DNA from: Piromyces finnis
Lineage: Eukaryota > Neocallimastigomycota > Neocallimastigomycetes > Neocallimastigales > Neocallimastigaceae
Reading direction: 5' to 3'
Length of the DNA: 64,000 bases
Assembly: GCA_002104945.1 (NCBI GenBank)
Contig: MCFH01000008.1
Span: 612,501 to 676,500 of the forward strand
The translations under genes were made by a program, and so were the position numbers. The notes beneath the pieces were generated by a model. The model did not search any database and had not been told where the DNA came from. It was given only the letters and a program-made list of their open reading frames with translations. Of the stretch, positions 23,701 to 36,600 are shown one piece after another. Position 1 is the stretch's first letter; each line of letters starts with the position of its first letter.

Positions 23701-24719
23701 AGGTTGAAAGTGATTTAGGATATTATCAAAGATTTATGAGTTGTAGAGTAAGTTTTAAATTAAATTTTTATAGAAATATTCTATGACTCAAAATAAGTCT
23801 AATTATATATTTATGAATATATAATTATTTTAGGGTCATTCTAGTTATGTCACACATATTGATTGGGATATAAATTCATCAATGATTAGATCAAATAGTG
23901 CAAATAATGAATTATTTTATTGTATGTAGATTCTAAAAACATACTTTAAATAGGCTCATTTCTTTTATTTTATTAATCGATGTTTATTTTTCAATATATA
24001 TAAAGGGTCATTAATAACTGATGCCACGAAAGCAATTGATCCTACTTCATATAGAAAAGTTGATTGGCATTCATCGAAATGCATTCTTCAATGGGAAACA
24101 AAAGGTATATTTGGACCAAAGATAGTAAAGAATACTACAACCCAAGAAGAAATTGAGCATTTTCTTAGTCCATGTACTGTAAGTATTTATAAAAAAAAAA
24201 AACTTAAATATAGTAATATTTGATATAAAATTTCAATTACTTTTACTATAAATAACATTAATTAATATTTTTATAATTATTTTTTTAATTAAAAAAGGTT
24301 TATTGTTGTGATAGAATAAAAATTAACAATGATTTACAATTATTAGCCGTTGGGGATGCTTTTGGTAATATATACATATATAGATTCCCAGCTTTTAGTA
24401 GTGATGTAAATATTTCATTTAATAAATATAAATAATTTAGGCGATAATTAAATTTATAAATTAACAAATATTATTTTTAAAATATATATAAGATGAAATA
24501 TCAAGCTTTTCATGCTCATGGTGGTCCAGTAGCAAATGTCAAATTTGCTGTTAATTTAAAAACATTAATATCTGTTGGTGCAACAGATGGATTAGTTATT
24601 CAAGTATATATATATATAATAATAGTATAATTGATAAATATTAAAATAGATATTAATATAAATAATATACACTAACCCTTTATTTATTTTTATAGTGGAA
24701 TTTGGAAAATATAGATTAA
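20780..24719 (+). CDS. EML/EMAP-like microtubule-associated WD40 protein
   Basis: Sixteen exons: 20780-20912, 21005-21090, 21194-21293, 21400-21800, 21907-21969, 22069-22200, 22284-22400, 22573-23055, 23145-23273, 23367-23456, 23562-23747, 23834-23921, 24006-24178, 24298-24405, 24493-24603 and 24696-24719, giving 807 residues. The HELP-like motif lies at about 90-140 (PPKTLSIENVYGYQG, then ARKNLYY and FYTGHNRPI). It is followed by WD40 blades with EML-type sequences such as LWGLDTHP, ITAGDDGFIKVY, LAVASHDNYIDIY and the late VDWHSSKCILQWETKGIFG. Family members bind tubulin through the HELP/tandem propeller fold and tune microtubule stability, so a role in the zoospore cytoskeleton or axoneme is likely. 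The N-terminus MNCCCLFKKKSKK has three adjacent cysteines before a basic cluster, which suggests palmitoylation, and there is no N-terminal coiled coil as in EML1-4. Confidence 0.88.
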
Positions 24720-26395
24720 AATTCTCCTTTCTCTCTGTCATATACAAAATAACAAAAACTATTAAAAAAAATTATTCGAAATACAAACAGCAACAATAAA
24801 AGATTTATGTTATATATTCATAAGAATTAAAAATTAAAATATCAACTAATTACCAACTAAATAGAAAACCAACTATATAAATTACTAGATAAATGAATAT
24901 TACAATTAATATTTAACATTTAATTGAATTTACATATTATATTAATTTATTATTTAATATTTTACTTTCTTTAATAATATTTTTTTATAATTTACATTTA
25001 AGTAGTTTATTATAACATATAATAATTAACATATAATATATATATGTATACTATCCAAAATAATGTATAAAATATAATAAAACAACATTAAATATATGTT
25101 CTTATATATATTTTTTGTTAAAATATTTTAATGTATAATATTTATTATCATTCTATAAAATCAGTTAAACAACAATTACTATTGGTTAAAATTATAAATA
25201 AGTACTTTTTTCATTATATTTTCATCAAACTCTTCATACTTATAATACAATATATTTTTTGTAATTAAAACTTTAATTATAATAATTTGTTATAAATTAA
25301 TATTTATATTAATAAATATACAAACGTTTTTCAAATGTATATATATATTTTTAGTTTTTTTATTTTTACGAAAATACGAATTGTAAATAAAAATATATAA
25401 CAGAATACATTTTGTTGTCATTATTATTTCTTAATTGTTTTTAATAAATGTTTTTGAATTTTAAAAAATATAACTTCAAAATTAAATGAAAATAAATAGT
25501 GTAAATAATAAATGCTTAAAATCTTAAAAATTTTAATATAGAAACAAAAAAAGATTTTATGAATTTAAGTTTTAAAGTTTTTTATTAGGGTTTAATTATT
25601 ATAATATAGTAAAATAAATATTCAAAATGATAATATTACTTTTTTTTATATAATTTATTATTTAAAATAAGATATATAGTAAATATAAATTATTCAGAAT
25701 TAATGAAGTAATAATCTTTTGTTTTATTGAATTCATTTTCAAATATTTTTTTTTTTATTATGTATTTTTATATATAATATATAATTTTTTTTAAAAAATT
25801 TTATTAAATTTTTTAATATTCATGTAGATAAATTTTTAAAAACTGAATTTACTTTAATTAATAACATACTTTTTACTTTATATTAAATAATCGCTATTAT
25901 AAACTTTCTTTTTTTAAAAAAAAAATTATTTATTATTATAACACAATTTTTATAATATTTATATTGGTATTCCTTTTATTTAGTTTTTTTTATATTTATT
26001 ATTATTATTATTTTTTTTTTTTTTTTTGAAGAAAACATATAAAAATTATTAGTTATTTATACCATTTAAAATTATTAATTTTAATAACACTAATACCTAA
26101 ATATCTAATACAAATAATAATACATCGAAATAAGGGATAAAAACAATATTTTTTATAAATAATAAAAAAATTTGCAAAACTTGAATTCTTTTATATAAAC
26201 ATATTAATGATATTTCAACTATGGTTTTGATATAAAACATACATCAAAAATTATAATAAATTTTTATAATAGCTTCAAATTAACAATAAAGTTTTATAAA
26301 AAGGAAGAAAAAAAAACAATAATATATTATTAGGATTTTCTTATAATTACCATTTAGTCATTTATTCATATTGTTATTTATAAACAAAACTAAAT
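24720..26395. other. 1.7-kb spacer, no gene seen
   Basis: Almost pure A/T between the EML-like gene and the RCK kinase on the same strand. Long T runs occur near 26011-26028. No coding frame, RNA gene or repeat of note is visible. Confidence 0.6.
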
Positions 26396-29300
26396 ATGGA
26401 TCGGTATAAGACATTACAAGTTCTTGGTGATGGTTCATTTGGTGTTGTAGTAAAAGCAGAAAATTTAAAGACGGGAGAAATTGTAAAGACTTTTATTATT
26501 CTATTTTATATATAATAATAACATGATATTATCAACTCCTTATATTATGATAATATTTTTTTATATATTCATTATATCAACTTTCATTAAAAAATATTTT
26601 TATTAAAATAATATTTAAGGTTGCAATAAAACGTATGAAGAAAAAATTTTATTCATGGGAAGAATGCATACAATTAAGGGAAGTTAAGGTAAATATTGAA
26701 AAAGCTAGATACATTTTATTATGAAATACTTATTGAAGAATAATTAAATATCAACTAAGAAATATAAATATAAAACTGTTGTTTACGTGATTTTTAATAT
26801 AGTCACTGAAAAAGTTAAATAATAATCCAAATCTTGTTAAACTAAAAGAAGTAATACGTGAAAATGATGAATTATATTTTGTATTTGAATATATGGATGG
26901 AAATTTATACCAGTTTTTAAAAGAACAGGAAGGAAAATTATTACCAGAATTTGAAGTTAAAAAAATAATGTAAATAAAATATCAATTATAAATAAAGAAA
27001 AATCAATATTATTAATTAGTTGTTTAATAAATAAAAGGTTTCAAGTATTACAAGGTTTAGCACATATGCATAAGCATGGATTTTTCCATAGGGATATGAA
27101 GCCTGGTAAATATCCAAAAACAGCATTGAACAACAATAAAATTTAGATTTAAAAGTAAAACTAATATTTTATTTCATATTTTGAATAATATAGAGAATCT
27201 TCTTACTTCAGGTCCATTTGTAAAAATTGGTGATTTTGGTTTAGCAAGAGAAATTCGTAGTAGACCACCATACACTGAATATGTCAGTACGAGATGGTAA
27301 TAATAAGCGTGATATAAAAAATTTAAAAATATATAATTTTGCTTAAATAAATAAATTTATTAAAATAAAAAAATTATAATTATGAAAAAGGTATCGTGCT
27401 CCTGAAGTTCTTCTTCGTTCGACTTCATATTCGTCACCCATAGATATGTGGGCAATGGGTGCAATAGCGGCAGAGTTATTTACCTTAAGACCTTTATTCC
27501 CAGGGTCATCAGAAATGGATGAGTTATATAGAATATGCTCCGTAATAGGAACTCCAACAGATTCTTATTCTGGTAATCAAGGTTCGGGAGCCAATCAAAG
27601 TTTCGATACCCCATCTGATAATAATAGTGTTATATTAAGTGGTGGTGGTTCATGGCAAGAGGGAATACGATTAGCATCAGCTATGGGTTTTAAATTTCCT
27701 ACTATGGCACCCGTTCCTCTTAATAATTTAATACCAAATGCTTCTGTAGAAGCACTTCAATTAATATTAGACATGCTAAAATGGGATCCAAATTCACGAC
27801 CTACAGCTCAAGAATCACTACAATATCCTTGGTTCAGGGATATATGGTCAAATAGTGTGTTAAAAAATTCATTGCTTGCGGGTACTCTTAATAAAATTGA
27901 AACAACAAAGGAAAATACTGAAAGTAAAAAAAATGAATTAGAAATTGCAAAAACAGAAAATTTAGATAAGAAATTTCAAAAACTTAATAATTTATCTTCA
28001 ACTAGCAACAGTAATTCAAATAATACCTTATCTTCACCCACAGGTTCTTTTGATTTTGATATTGATGATGATGGTAATATAATAAAGAGTAAACATGGTA
28101 ATAAAAAGGACTATATGAATAATAATGAATCGTTATCTAATATAAATAATATGACCTTTTCAAGTCTTTATTCTCTAAATAATCAAAATAATGATGCTAC
28201 AGTTTCAACATTAAATTTTAATCGCAGTATGAGCTATACTAATATTTCACCAAAAACAAATGGAAATGAATTAAGCAGTAGAAGTAGTAGAAAGAGTTTA
28301 TTTAGAAGTGATAGTACTAAAAAAAATGATGATGAAAAGCTCTATTGTGGATCATCTACTAGTGTTATTAATCCATCGGATTCATTATTTAATACTAATA
28401 ATGAAAATTATGGAATAGAATCTACTACATATAAAAAAAAAGCTGAAAGCTCTCATGCATCCAAATCAAACTTTAATAATTATAACCATAGTAATCATAG
28501 TGATATTAGTAATAGTAATAATACTGTAAATGAAACAGAAGATAAAATAGACGATGAATTTAATAACAATACAAAACAAGAAAATGATAATTTATCATAT
28601 CGTAATACAATAAATCATAATTCCAATAATAATATAGCTGGAATAGGTATTAAAAATGTTAAAAGATACAACAGTCCAACAGAAGATAATAAAGGTTTAA
28701 GTTCCAGTTTTGGAAAGCTATCATTATCTGGAAGTATAAATAATGGAAACCATACATCTGAAAGCTTAATAAAAAATAAACTAAAACCAATGAATACTAC
28801 TAATTCTGAAACATCAAATGATCATTCATTAGAATCTAATTCGGATCACTCAAAAACTTCTTTAAATGGATTAAATTTTAATAGTGGCAGTAAATCTGTT
28901 AATTCAAATTCTGGAAATGTAGGAAAAATGAATCAATATTCCTCTAGTATTTATGCTCCTCCTCATTCATTGGTACCAAAGTCTCAAAACAATAGTTGTG
29001 ATAGTGTAAATAATCCAAATTTTTTAAATTATCAATCCTCTTTTAGTTCAAATAATATAAACCAACGTATTGGAACATCAAGTTCTGTAAATAGTTCTCG
29101 TCACTATAATAATAATCATCATGACCAATCTTTAACTTCCTTACCTATTAGTAGTAATAATAGTATAAATGGACACCATCAATCAATTCCATCCAGACCA
29201 TCAAAATATAAACAATTACCCGCTATTGATAATCAGTTAACTAATAAAAATTTTCTAAAGTCACCAGACATATCAATGAATAATATATTCCATGAAAATA

Positions 29301-32300
29301 TAGAACTAAATAAAGGATCTCATAAAAATCAACAGACATCGCCTAATTTAGAGAATACAAATTCTCAATTAAATTCCAGCAATAGTTTAAATATGCTTCA
29401 ACATTCAAACAAACTTAATTCTCTAACATATAATAGTCACAATGTATTTGAATCTGCTTCAAATGGCTCATTTTCAAATTCTAAATCATCTCATCCATCA
29501 TTATTGAAGCCATTACTAACCAATCAATCAAAATCAAATATAATAAATGATGGTATGAATTCACAGCAGTTTCAAAAACCTGTTAAATTAGAATCATTAA
29601 ATTCTTTTGAATTGAATAGTACGAGACGTCCATCAAGAGGTGAAGATTTTACTAAATTGTAATAAAATTTATTCTTTTATATACTATTTATTATTAAATA
29701 TTATATATTATTCTAATTTATTTTATTGCAATATTTATTATGAAGAATTATTAGAAATTGAAATAGTCATTTATATATCGATTTAAATATAATTATTAAT
29801 TATTAGAATTAAATATATTTATCATACTATAATTATATAAAAAAGATATTTTTAATTGGTTATTATAAAGAATGATATTTAATAGGACAGCATAATAGGC
29901 AGGCTATTTTTGTGTTAAAAATGAATTAGTATTAAATAAAATAATTTGATATAAAATTAATGGAAAATTAAAGAAATTATAAAATATTATTTAGTTTATA
30001 TATATATTAGATTAAAAATAGTTTTTTTTGTACGATATTATTAAATTAAAGCTTACATAGATTAAAATGATTTATAGTTTATATTTATATTATTTCATAT
30101 ATTATTTAATATTATCAACTTTTTAAAAAAAATTATAAATTTCATTTTATTATGAATTTTAAAAATTTGTTTTAATTAATTCTTTAATTTTATATCAAAT
30201 ATTAATTTATTTTTTATATATTAATAATATAGATACACCTATCAACATTCCAAATGAATTAGAAAGAAAATTATCCATTATCAAGCCAGTATTATTACCA
30301 AGTAATTCAAAATATAATGGTAGTTCATATGATGTAAATTCTCTTGATCGTAGTAACAGTAGGAATAGTATCACACTTAATACAAAATATCCTGTTCCAT
30401 TAGAACCTATTAATAAAACACCTTCACATTCTTCAATTAATAATGAGTCTTCTTATGTTGATAATTCTTATCTACCAGCAAGCCCAAAATTGCATACCTA
30501 TAGGTCACAGGGAGAAGACATTTTGAAGACTAGAAAAATATGTGTTGTAAATACTCCTAGTAACAACTTAATGAATATAATTGATAGTCACTCAAATAAT
30601 CTATCAATCAACTCCTTGAATCAAAAGGTAGGCAATAATGAAACATCTAGTTTAAGTAATAGCAATAGTAATACTGATAATAAAACAACTAAAAATAATA
30701 AAAAGTCTAAAAATAACAACAAAAATAAAAATATTAAAAGTAAAAATAACAAAAATGGCAATTCTAAAATATCTAAAACTACTACATATACAGCAAAGAA
30801 AAAGAAGTCACTACATCCAAAACAGACCGAGACTGGAGACACTACCAAAAAGTTATCATCATCTACTCTTTTAAAGCAGGAAAATAAAGCGTCTGAAAAA
30901 GAATCACCTTTTATTCAAAAAGAAGAAATTAAAACATTAAATATTTCCACAAAAAATGAGGAACCCATGATAGTAAAAACTCCTCAAGGAAATACCAATA
31001 TTAATAATCATAGTAATAATAATATAATTTTAAATGAAAATAATAATATTAATATAATTAATAAAACTAAAAGTATTGATACATTTGATAATAATGGCAA
31101 TAGTAATATTAAGAATAATGATAAAGATAAGAATAAGAATAATAGTAATATCACTACTTTAAAGAGTAATAGTAAAGAAAAGAATAATAAAAAACCAGAT
31201 AACATTGACAAGAAAAATAATACAAGTAATATTACAGAAAACTGTAATTCTATAACCAAAAAGAAAAAAGCACAAACAACTATTGGAAAAGGTAAAACAA
31301 CAACTAAATCAACAATCACTTCTTCAACAAAAAAAGATTCAAATAAAAAGGTTAATACTAATGGAAGTAATACCAAAAAACCTGAAAAACTTGATACATC
31401 AAAACAGGTAATAGATGTCAATGAAAATAAAATACAAAACATAGTACAAAATGATATGATTAGTAGTACATCAAATAAGTCATTAATAAATAATAGTGAA
31501 ATTAAAGAAAGTATAACAGTGGAAAATCAAACCATTAAAAATGACACTAATGAAAATTCATTACAATTAAATAATAAAAAACAAATCTCATTAACTAACA
31601 GTATATCTGAAAAGAAAACTATTCAATTCAATGTTGTTATTAATGATTCAATTAATATCACTTCAGAACCAACAACATCAACTACAACTAATATTAATAT
31701 TACTAGTAATAATAAAGATAATGATAATAAAAATTCCAATGCAGTAAAATCAAAGGATAATGAGAATTCGATCAATCTAAATCATATTAATACTACCGGA
31801 AAAGAAACCATTTCAACTATAACATCTCCACCACTCAAAAATACAAATAATAGAACTAAAAAACTTAAAAACACTTCAAATGTAGCTAATAATATTGGCT
31901 CTGAAGATAAATTAAAGGAGCGCAAAGATCAATCAAATAAAAAATCAAATATTGAACAAAGTAATTCAAATATACCTTCCAAGAAAAAAGAGAATGGGAA
32001 TTCTACTGATAACAAAAAATTGGAAGAACCAACAAGTAATAACAATAAATTACCTATACTATCAAATACCTCATCTAAGGCATCTACTTACTTGAAACCA
32101 AAAGCATCTCAATTGAACCCTCTGAATCAAACATCAATTCCTCCAACATCATCTATTTCACAACAATCAATACGCAATCAGAATATTCTTTCTACTGTAG
32201 ATTTTGGTACTAATTTCAATGACAATGTGAAACAGTCAATTTATAATCATGACCCAAAAGGAATATATCAAGGAACAAATAATCTTTTCAGTGATAGTGG

Positions 32301-32991
32301 TGGGAAATCTCACACTTCAGGACTTCTGGATACTGCAAAAAATTGTCAATCTACAATTAATAAAATTAAATTACCTACTATGTCTGAAAATAATACTCAT
32401 CCTCAAAAATTAACTTCTACTCCCGCTCCTAAAACATCTGCAATTTCTGGAAATGTTAATTTAAATGATATGTTTCCAATGCCTAATACTAAATTAACAC
32501 CTTTGTCATCTATTAATGCAAACAATAAAATAAACTATTTAATGGAAAAAGAAAATCAACAATATCAAGGTAATATTTTGATTCCTATTTTTTTTTTTTT
32601 TTTTTTACAAATTTTTAATTAAAATAGAAATTTAAATAAGAAAATAATAAATAATATTTCATTTTTTCAAAACAATATATATGTAGAATCATCAAGTATC
32701 ATAAATAATTTCCCTCAAAGTCGACCTATCCATACTGTACTAAAGCCTATTCAATTAACTGGTAATCTACCTTTTGGTAATGAACAAACAATAGAAAATA
32801 TAGGTATTAAAAATAAGTATACACCATTAGATAATATACCCTCCAAACCTGCTGTACAAATATTACAACCTCTTAAATCTCATAATCAAATTAAGCCAGA
32901 TTTTGGTAATCAATCATTAAATCCTTTACCAAAAATCCCTAACAATAAACATGATTTACCCTTCCCTGCAATAAGAAAATCAAAAAAATAA
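26396..32991 (+). CDS. MAK/ICK-type (RCK family) kinase with very long tail
   Basis: Exons 26396-26482, 26620-26688, 26803-26969, 27038-27105, 27194-27296, 27391-29639, 30233-32569 and 32687-32991 give 1,794 residues. The kinase domain occupies about 4-320: GDGSFG loop, Lys33, HRDMKPEN 125-132, DFG 144-146 and activation loop TEY 158-160 followed by [29 protein letters not shown] and [21 protein letters not shown] are MAK/ICK signatures, with an extra ~30-residue Ser/Gly insert after the IGTP motif. MAK/ICK kinases sit at the ciliary tip and control IFT turnaround and flagellum length. The remaining ~1,450 residues are Asn/Ser/Lys-rich and disordered. The join across 29640-30232 is less certain: the stop at 29660-29662 would give a shorter protein, but the downstream frame has no early ATG and matches phase 1 on both sides. 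Confidence 0.82.
29640..30232 (+). other. Predicted long intron in the RCK kinase gene
   Basis: A donor AGAG/GTGAAG and an acceptor AATATAG keep phase 1 and join two Asn-rich open frames. At 593 bp it is about five times longer than most introns in this window. The interior is AT-rich without coding signal. If it is not spliced, translation ends at 29662 and the following open frame (30233-32569) would lack a start. Confidence 0.55.
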
Positions 32992-33633
32992 CTATTAATA
33001 TATCAAAATCAGTTTTCATACATTATTAAAAATATACCAATGTAATATAGAGATATATTTTATAAATCTGAATAAATCTATAAAAGTTTTATTTTTCTTC
33101 TTCAGTATTAATTTACATAAAACTATAACATTCATAATGTTATTATACCATTAAAATTGCATAGAAAACCATCATTTTAACATACTACATATACATAAAC
33201 TTCAACTCTAAATTAATGATTTGTCATAAATATTTCCGAAATTACGGATATTACTATTTGTAAATTATATAAATTATAAATTAAAAAATTTATAAAAAAA
33301 TAAAATAAAGTAATAATGAAAAAAAAAAAAAAGAAAGAAATATTTAATAAATTTGAAAGAAATGAAAAAAAATATATATATATATATATAAATTTAAAAA
33401 AAAGTATAAATTACTTTATTTTTTTTTTTTTTTTCAATTTATATGAATTATTTGTTGTATAGTAGTCAAATTAAATTTAAATTTAAAAAAACCATTTATT
33501 ATCAAAATTAAAAGTTTTTTATTTGCTTGCATATTTGTATATTAAACACATGTTTATATTATTTTAAAAGTCATATAATAAATAAGATATTGTATATGAA
33601 GAATTATAAGAAATTAAAGTAAATGATATTAGT
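32992..33633. other. Convergent spacer, no gene seen
   Basis: This AT-rich region lies between the 3' ends of the RCK kinase (+) and the SANT protein (-). It holds A and T tracts (33319-33332, 33420-33434) and a TA run near 33371-33390, and no gene. Confidence 0.6.
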
Positions 33634-36600
33634 TTAGTTATTAAGTGACAAAAAGAATGATGTAGGTTTTAGTGAAGTAGAAGAAGAATAAAAGTCATTT
33701 AAAGATGTTGAATTTAAATATTTTCTTGACCTTTTTTTAATAGCAATAGCTTCTATTGACTCATTTATCATTTTTGCAATTATACTATCCATTACACGTG
33801 ACACTACTTGATCACAAACATTTTCAATTAATGGAGCAAAAAGTGCTTCATTATCTTTATTCATAGTCACAGTTGATAAGTCTGCTTGAATTTTATTTCC
33901 TTTAGTATAAAATCTATTACTGGTATCATAAATTTTTACAATTTTCTGATTTGGATTCTTCATATGATTCTCAATTTTACTACTCATTAATGCATTTTTC
34001 ATAGGTGATGATGTTAGCACTACAGAAACTTTTGGAATAGTTAAATCTTTATTAATAATATTTTTGGACTTATTATATATGTTTTTTCCTTTGTTTTTTG
34101 ATATAGGTGTTGTGCTTAGGTTTAAAGATGATTTTGCTAAAACATTACATGATCTGCTTTTTGAATATGAAAGAGTATTACCTACTTTTTGAAATTTAGA
34201 AGGATTTACTTTAGATTCTAATTTAACTGCTTCTAGTTTTCTTTTTGTCATTTTATTGGAATTATTTTTAGATGATTTTACATATTGATTTGGTAAAACC
34301 CACACTGCCTTATCATTACCAAGTACTAACCTATTTCCTTTAACTGATTTAACTTTAAAAGAATCATAATCAATTGGAAGCCCACGCTGTATACGAGCTT
34401 TAGCCATTTGATCATCTAATTCCTTTAAGTCTGCATTTGAACCGAAAACTACAGAATTACCATCATTTAATCGATAGACACATGGATTTGTAATATTTAA
34501 TTTCTTATTACCTAAAGTTTGATTACATTGTCTGTGACGCCATTTTAGCTGTTTGCCTATTCGAATAATTTCTCTCTTACTTTTTTTCGGTTCTGAATCT
34601 TTAAATTCCCATGAACAATTAATCTCTCCATAAGTAGCAAGTTCATCCCATGTTCGTTTTAATAAAAATTCTGGTTGATGGGGGAAAATATCTCGAATAA
34701 TAACTCTAAATGATTTTTCATATACTTGAGTGCCGGATTTAATAACTTCACGCTCCAAATAGATTAAAGGTTTAAATTGTTCTAAATACCAATCCTTCAC
34801 AGGACTTTCTGGTGTTCTTCTTGAAATTAGATTTTTATATCTTGTTTTTAATTGTTTCCTGGTTTTCGTAGGTAAATAATAAGCACGAATACTAAACCAA
34901 TCGTCATCTCCAAATCTTTTCAATCCTGCCAATAATAATTCATCCTCAATTGGTAAAAATCTCATTCTTCCTCTTCTTACCCTCAGCACATCAGGGAAAA
35001 GACAAGGGTTAAAAACATCGCTGTACATTTCAATCATTTGTTCAATTGATTCAGGTAATTGAACGGGAACGATACTTTTAAATTTAACACGCTTATCAAT
35101 ATCATCTGCAGTACGATACTTTACAACTTCAGATTTACTATATTGTCTACTGAAATTCCTACTAAATTGTCGTGATTTTGTAGAGCTAATATTATAAGGA
35201 ATGTCAAAAAGTTGCTGTAAACGATCAAAACCAGGAATATCAAAAAACGATTTATTCAAACATGTTTTTCGCTTTATCGTATTATTATTATCATTCATTA
35301 TATCCATTTCATTTTTATTATTATTTTCTACTTCTTCATCAAACTTATTATTATACTTTTCCTTTTGAATATCGGACCAACGTTTACATTGATCCATCTC
35401 TATTAATTGATTCTTCCAATGGCCAGCTTGAACGGAATCTGGACCTCTCAATTCCTTTTCGATTGCATAAGCCTGTGCCGTTATTTGGAAATTTTGAAGC
35501 ATTTGTTCTTTTAATAAGTTGATTTGTTCATGACTAAAAAGATGATTTTCATCAACAACCCAATTTGGAATGGTAATATCATTTTTTAATTCGGTTGTAT
35601 TTTGATTGATTTCATTAGGATCTTGAATAAAATCTTGAAAAAGATCATCAATTTCTTCTACTGACACAGATTTCGTATAATCAATATCATTTGTTGGGTT
35701 TCTTTGTTCATTATATTCACCATCATCATCATCAGAAATATTTTTCGTACCATGAGCAATATCCATACAAAACCTTCTATATTCAATTGATTCTTTATCA
35801 ATATTTAATTTATTAACATTAGAAGCAAGAGATGCAGATAACATACCATCCAATGAATCCATATTAAACTGTTTTAAAGATAAGTTTTTTCTTGTACGCC
35901 TAAAAACAGGAGCATCTTCTACACCTTTAAGTACTTGATCAATGGTTAAATTTTGATCTTTCAAACCTAGGGTTGCATCTGTCAAAAGGTATGTTAACTC
36001 ATCAGATAAAGGCATAGATTCTGAACTTTTCTCAATTTCATCCATATTATCATTATCATTATCGTTATCACTTTCACTGGGACAATAATCTAAATCAAGT
36101 TTTTTATCTTCAAGTATCAAATCAGATATATGTTTTTGCTGTTGATCAATTAACTTTAAATTATCAAAATTATAATATGGAACAGTATTTTGAGGTGTAG
36201 ATTTATTTGATAACGATATCATAGATGATGGATCTAATATTAATGACGACGATAGAGTACTATTTGGTACTGTTGGTACTGATTGATTCAAAAGATTTAG
36301 ATCCAATACTTGGTTTATTTGTTGATTATTTAATGAGCTAGAGTGATTATATGAACTGGTTATTGTTGAAGAAGTAGATAAATTGTTAGAAAGTGGAATG
36401 GAATTATATAAAGTATTATTAGATGATAAACCAGATGTGTCAAGTGGGGTATCATTTATATAAGAATAATTTAATAATTTAGTATCAGATGATGACAAAA
36501 TATGATTACTATTTTCTTCTATGTTTTTACATGTTGAAATTTCATTTATATTAGGCTTTAAAGGTTTAGTATTTAACGAATTAATAAATTCATAGAAATC

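Noticed and set aside
31008-31442. Antisense Leu-rich frame within the RCK kinase tail
   Set aside because: Shadow of Asn/Lys-rich codons on the plus strand; the same applies to similar antisense frames at 17138-17425, 30621-30848 and 45899-46348.
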